Assembly: GCA_030141605.1 (NCBI GenBank)
Contig: JAQGDQ010000062.1
Location: forward strand, 1-62,500
Direction of reading: 5' to 3'
Length of the DNA stretch: 62,500 nt
From: Tubiluchus corallicola
Taxonomy: Eukaryota; Priapulida; Priapulimorpha; Priapulimorphida; Tubiluchidae
Below the pieces are notes generated by a model. That model saw only the letters and a program-made list of their open reading frames with translations. It did not search any database and had not been told where the DNA came from. Numbering within the stretch: position 1 is the stretch's first letter; each line of letters opens with the position of its first letter. Both the position numbers and the translations under genes were made by a program. Positions 59,289 to 62,500 of the stretch are shown one piece after another.

Positions 59289-61637
59289 TTTGTGGGTTCA
59301 ACACATGCAGATGGCGGTGGAGCGCTGGTCAGTGATTACTTCGGAGAAGATGATGGAGTGTGGAAACCTCCCGGATCTGACTCATCTTTAGAACTTATGA
59401 TGTATTTCCAAAGAAATGCATTTATGGGTTCAGCAGGGCCACCACCTACGGGGCCAGATTATGGCTACGGACCCCCAGGAGGAGATATACCACTGGAGTC
59501 TTATGGAAGCGGGTTGGAGTCAGAACTGGTCAACAGGTACGGACCACCAGATGGCATAGGAGGAAAGCCAACAGAATTTCGGCATCCTGGCCATGAAGGA
59601 TCAGTACGATTTCCAGGTCGAGGCAGCTATCGACCGTCCCATGGCAGAAAAGGACCAATGCCATTTGGATATGCTCAGAACAGTGGTGACTTCATTGGAA
59701 GGCCCAGACAGCAGCAACATGTGCCCCGTGAATATGACCATACCCATTCCACCAGCTCTGAAAAGAACAAGGATTCTAAAGTGGATATGTACGTTCCTAG
59801 CCAAAATGTCCCCAGAATGGGGCCATTTAGGCCAGGGCCAGAAGGAAAAAAGTTCAATTTTATTCCAAATAGATATGGGCCAAATTACGGTACAGGACCC
59901 CAATTTGATTATGGTACTCAGAATGATTTGTTGACAACCAATAAAAGAAGACCAAGTGGGGCCAACAGAAGGCCTCGACAAAATGGCCATTCTCCTGTTA
60001 ACCAAGGCATGGTGTTGGATAATGATGCTGAAGGTGAAGAGAACCGCAGAATAAATGAACAAAATCACAAGTTGGGCTCATCAACCACGGAAGTTCGTCC
60101 GGGTGGATTTGGAGGCCGATTTGGAGGCAGAGATGCTCCACCTGGTTATGGCCCACCTGGTGGGTCCACCATTGAAGGATACGGACCTCCCAAAGGACCA
60201 ACACTAAAGGCATATGGACCAGCAGGCGGACCTAATTATGGTCCTCCAAGTGTTGGATCTTCCTATGGACCACCGAAAGAAAATTTTTATGGTCCACCAA
60301 AAGAAAAAAGTGTATCCACATATGGCCCGTCAGCTAGTGTTGGTAGTTATGGACCACCTGGTAGTTCATCCTATGGAGTACCTGGTAGTTCATCCTATGG
60401 AGTACCTGGTGGTTCAAGTTACGGGCCACCAGGTGGATCAAGTTATGGTCCGCCGGGTGGTTCGGGTCCAGGTAGTTATGGAGCACCCGGTATGTCGGAT
60501 TATGGACCACCAGGTGGCGCTGGTCCTACATTTGGTAGTGGAGTTGCTGCATCACCAGGGTATGGGCCACCAGGTGGAGCTAATCCAATGGGATCCTACT
60601 CACAACAATTTGGGCCTATGCATTTCCAGAAAACTGGCATGGACTTAAACCACAACTATGGAATAGTAAATGCACAAGGGGCATATGATCCAATGCCATT
60701 TGAAAATTATGGGCCTGATGGAGGATATAATGGACCTCCAAAGGATGATAAAGAAGGCCAGGACTCGGGTCCACCAAGTGGCTCACCGTCCAGCGAGTAT
60801 GGCCCACACAAAGGAGGCGGTTACAATGGAAATGCCCCAAGAAAAGATATAAACATATATGGAGGGAACCAGTATAATTATGAAGTGCCAGGTACCACTG
60901 TTGTATTTGGCGCATCAACGGTTCCCCCATACTACCAGTCTCCTGCACAGACTTCCACACATCAAACTGCACAATCACAGTACCCACCAAGCGGACAAGA
61001 AGTTTCTAGACCTGTTTACTCGCAAGGTAGTCAAAGCCGAGCATACGTGCCGGTAGCAAACACAAGAAACCAAAATTATCCAACAAGAAGCGGTACAGCT
61101 TATCCACGTGCGCAAGGAGTAGCATATCCATCCTCTGCTCAGCCTGTATCACAATACAGACAATCTCCCCAACCTATGTCACAATACCAGCAACTGCCAC
61201 AGTATAGGCAACCTACTAAACCTGTAACCCAATACTCACGATCTCCAATTCCATACAGGCAACCTACTCGGCCGGTACCACAGTACACACAACCTACTAA
61301 ACCTGTCACCCAATACTCACAATCTCCAGTTCCATACAGGCAACCTACTCGGTCGGTACCACAGTACTCACACCCACCACAACAGTACAGGCAACCTACT
61401 CAAACAACACCACAATACTCACAGCCATTACAGCAATATAGACAACCTGTTCAATCAGCACCCCAATACTCACAACCACCACCACAGCATAGGCAATCTA
61501 TTCGACCTACGTCACAGTACCCACAGCAACAGTACAGGCAACCTATTCAAGCAACACCACAATACTCACAACAGCAATATAGACAACATGCTCAACCAGT
61601 GCCCCAGTACTCACAACCGTCACAGTACAGGCAATAA
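59289..61637 (+). CDS. Secreted YGPPGG / QYRQP-repeat protein B, exon 2
   Basis: This exon encodes 782 residues and a stop, so the precursor is 794 residues with exon 1. After the signal peptide is an acidic stretch (DGGGALVSDYFGEDDGVW), then QRNAFMGSAGPPPTGPD, related to gene A. A charged linker covers about residues 110-280. Residues about 283-443 are dense in YGPPGG and SYGxPG units (SSYGVPGGSSYGPPGGSSYG), which resemble the elastic repeats of resilin. No chitin-binding R&R domain accompanies them. Conserved block 1 is at 444-499 (NPMGSYSQQFGPMHFQ through YDPMPFENYGPDGGYN) and block 2 near 537-555 (GGNQYNYEVPGTTVVF). Residues about 626-794 are repeats of the type QYRQPTRPVPQYSQPPQ ending in QPSQYRQ. 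No Cys in the mature protein. Likely an extracellular elastic or adhesive material (inference). Distinct from gene A in favouring Gly/Pro in the centre. Confidence 0.88.
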   Translation, partial: FVGSTHADGGGALVSDYFGEDDGVWKPPGSDSSLELMMYFQRNAFMGSAGPPPTGPDYGYGPPGGDIPLESYGSGLESELVNRYGPPDGIGGKPTEFRHPGHEGSVRFPGRGSYRPSHGRKGPMPFGYAQNSGDFIGRPRQQQHVPREYDHTHSTSSEKNKDSKVDMYVPSQNVPRMGPFRPGPEGKKFNFIPNRYGPNYGTGPQFDYGTQNDLLTTNKRRPSGANRRPRQNGHSPVNQGMVLDNDAEGEENRRINEQNHKLGSSTTEVRPGGFGGRFGGRDAPPGYGPPGGSTIEGYGPPKGPTLKAYGPAGGPNYGPPSVGSSYGPPKENFYGPPKEKSVSTYGPSASVGSYGPPGSSSYGVPGSSSYGVPGGSSYGPPGGSSYGPPGGSGPGSYGAPGMSDYGPPGGAGPTFGSGVAASPGYGPPGGANPMGSYSQQFGPMHFQKTGMDLNHNYGIVNAQGAYDPMPFENYGPDGGYNGPPKDDKEGQDSGPPSGSPSSEYGPHKGGGYNGNAPRKDINIYGGNQYNYEVPGTTVVFGASTVPPYYQSPAQTSTHQTAQSQYPPSGQEVSRPVYSQGSQSRAYVPVANTRNQNYPTRSGTAYPRAQGVAYPSSAQPVSQYRQSPQPMSQYQQLPQYRQPTKPVTQYSRSPIPYRQPTRPVPQYTQPTKPVTQYSQSPVPYRQPTRSVPQYSHPPQQYRQPTQTTPQYSQPLQQYRQPVQSAPQYSQPPPQHRQSIRPTSQYPQQQYRQPIQATPQYSQQQYRQHAQPVPQYSQPSQYRQ

Positions 61638-62500
61638 ACATCCTAACTGCCGCCATTTTGGAGCGTATAAGGTCAGACATGCGTCAGGCTTGTGCGGTGA
61701 CAAGTGGGGAAGTTGATCAGATGATATTCCAGTGAAGCATTCACATGCATCTAGTTCACACGGCAGCGGCGGCAAGAAACAATGGGAAAAATGAACACAG
61801 AGCTGAAACATCTAGAAATTATAATGCTTACAGGTGCACTTCACTTACACATGAATAAATCGTAAACGAATACCGGAAGTCAATCTGTATCTAGTACTAT
61901 TGAATCAAAACGCATAAACGTTGTGTGGACATTTATTTGAAGAACTTTGAAATGACAAGAAAAGTTTGTGCGTTTTTTATTGTCCATGGACAAATGCTCG
62001 GACATCTCTGTATATTTGTTTTGAATATAGTTGAAGAAATAATTATTAAGTCCTCTGCAGAAGCAAGCGTTCATTAAACCACCATTTCAATAATTTAACT
62101 AGGATAACATTTTGCTCACAGCCGAAACTGACTGAAATAAGAAATGCTTTTAGACCCGTTCACTTGTAGTCATTAATGCTCGAACATTCTACGTAAATTG
62201 CTGCTTTGATGATGGCAATGTAGACTAATTGATAACAACACAAATTAACATTAACAGCCAGCTTAATGAAACATTCTGTAGTCAGAATATAATGGGTGCC
62301 CAATCTCAAACAGAAGTGTATTGAAGACAGTAAAATGGTAATTTTTTGTTACATAATGGGTACATCAGATTATGATACACATGTCTTACACACGTCTACG
62401 GTCTGAAACTTCTTCACCTACCGTCGCCGCACATTTCGGAACCATGTGACAAACGCTCCTAGCCGTTGTAAGTAAGTTCAGACAAGTGAAACCACTTCGT
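61638..62500. other. 3' UTR of gene B and downstream sequence
   Basis: The poly(A) signal AATAAA is at 61854-61859, about 215 bp after the stop codon. Beyond it no gene or repeat is recognised to the end of the window. Confidence 0.6.
61854..61859 (+). other. Polyadenylation signal of gene B
   Basis: AATAAA in an AT-rich 3' UTR. Confidence 0.7.

Overview
This is a window of an animal nuclear genome. It is AT-rich and gene-poor, with spliced genes (GT-AG introns), AATAAA polyadenylation signals, LINEs, tRNA-derived SINEs, several classes of DNA transposon and long microsatellites. The best-supported genes are an allatostatin-C-like neuropeptide precursor and two low-complexity secreted proteins. 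They suggest a bilaterian invertebrate, probably a protostome, but the sequence does not let me name the phylum.

Layout. 0-2.4 kb holds a decayed PIF/Harbinger transposon (transposase on +, MADF DNA-binding exon on -) and a piggyBac-type MITE flanked by TTAA. 3.77-41.04 kb is best read as one neuropeptide gene. A 43-codon signal-peptide exon ends in a phase-0 GTAAGT donor. A 77-codon final exon carries a dibasic-flanked CLINPVTCY peptide. The roughly 37 kb intron between them is packed with repeats: tRNA-derived SINEs, an hAT element with a minisatellite inside, a LINE interrupted by a second LINE, a 300 bp (AAT)n tract, a foldback element with internally repetitive arms, about 575 bp of (TCAC)n abutting 5S-rRNA-derived repeats, a composite repeat cluster, GA minisatellites and a 2.4 kb giant inverted repeat. 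A lone C-type-lectin exon lies antisense within the intron.

41-51 kb is mostly empty. It holds one intact 148-codon ORF with an acidic tail (43.5 kb) that I do not recognise, and a perfect 30 bp palindrome beside an (AAT)n tract.

51.4-61.9 kb carries a tandem pair of paralogous two-exon genes for secreted proteins of about 860 and 794 residues. Each has a 12-codon first exon, a phase-0 intron cutting the signal peptide at the same place, and one giant second exon. Both are rich in Tyr, Pro, Gln and Gly. The downstream copy has resilin-like YGPPGG/SYGxPG repeats and a C-terminal QYRQP array. The upstream copy has Q/Y/P-rich sequence with three near-identical 24-residue repeats. Both share two conserved non-repetitive blocks. 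This pair is the strongest candidate here for an undescribed system: probably an extracellular structural, elastic or adhesive material, which is inference from composition only.
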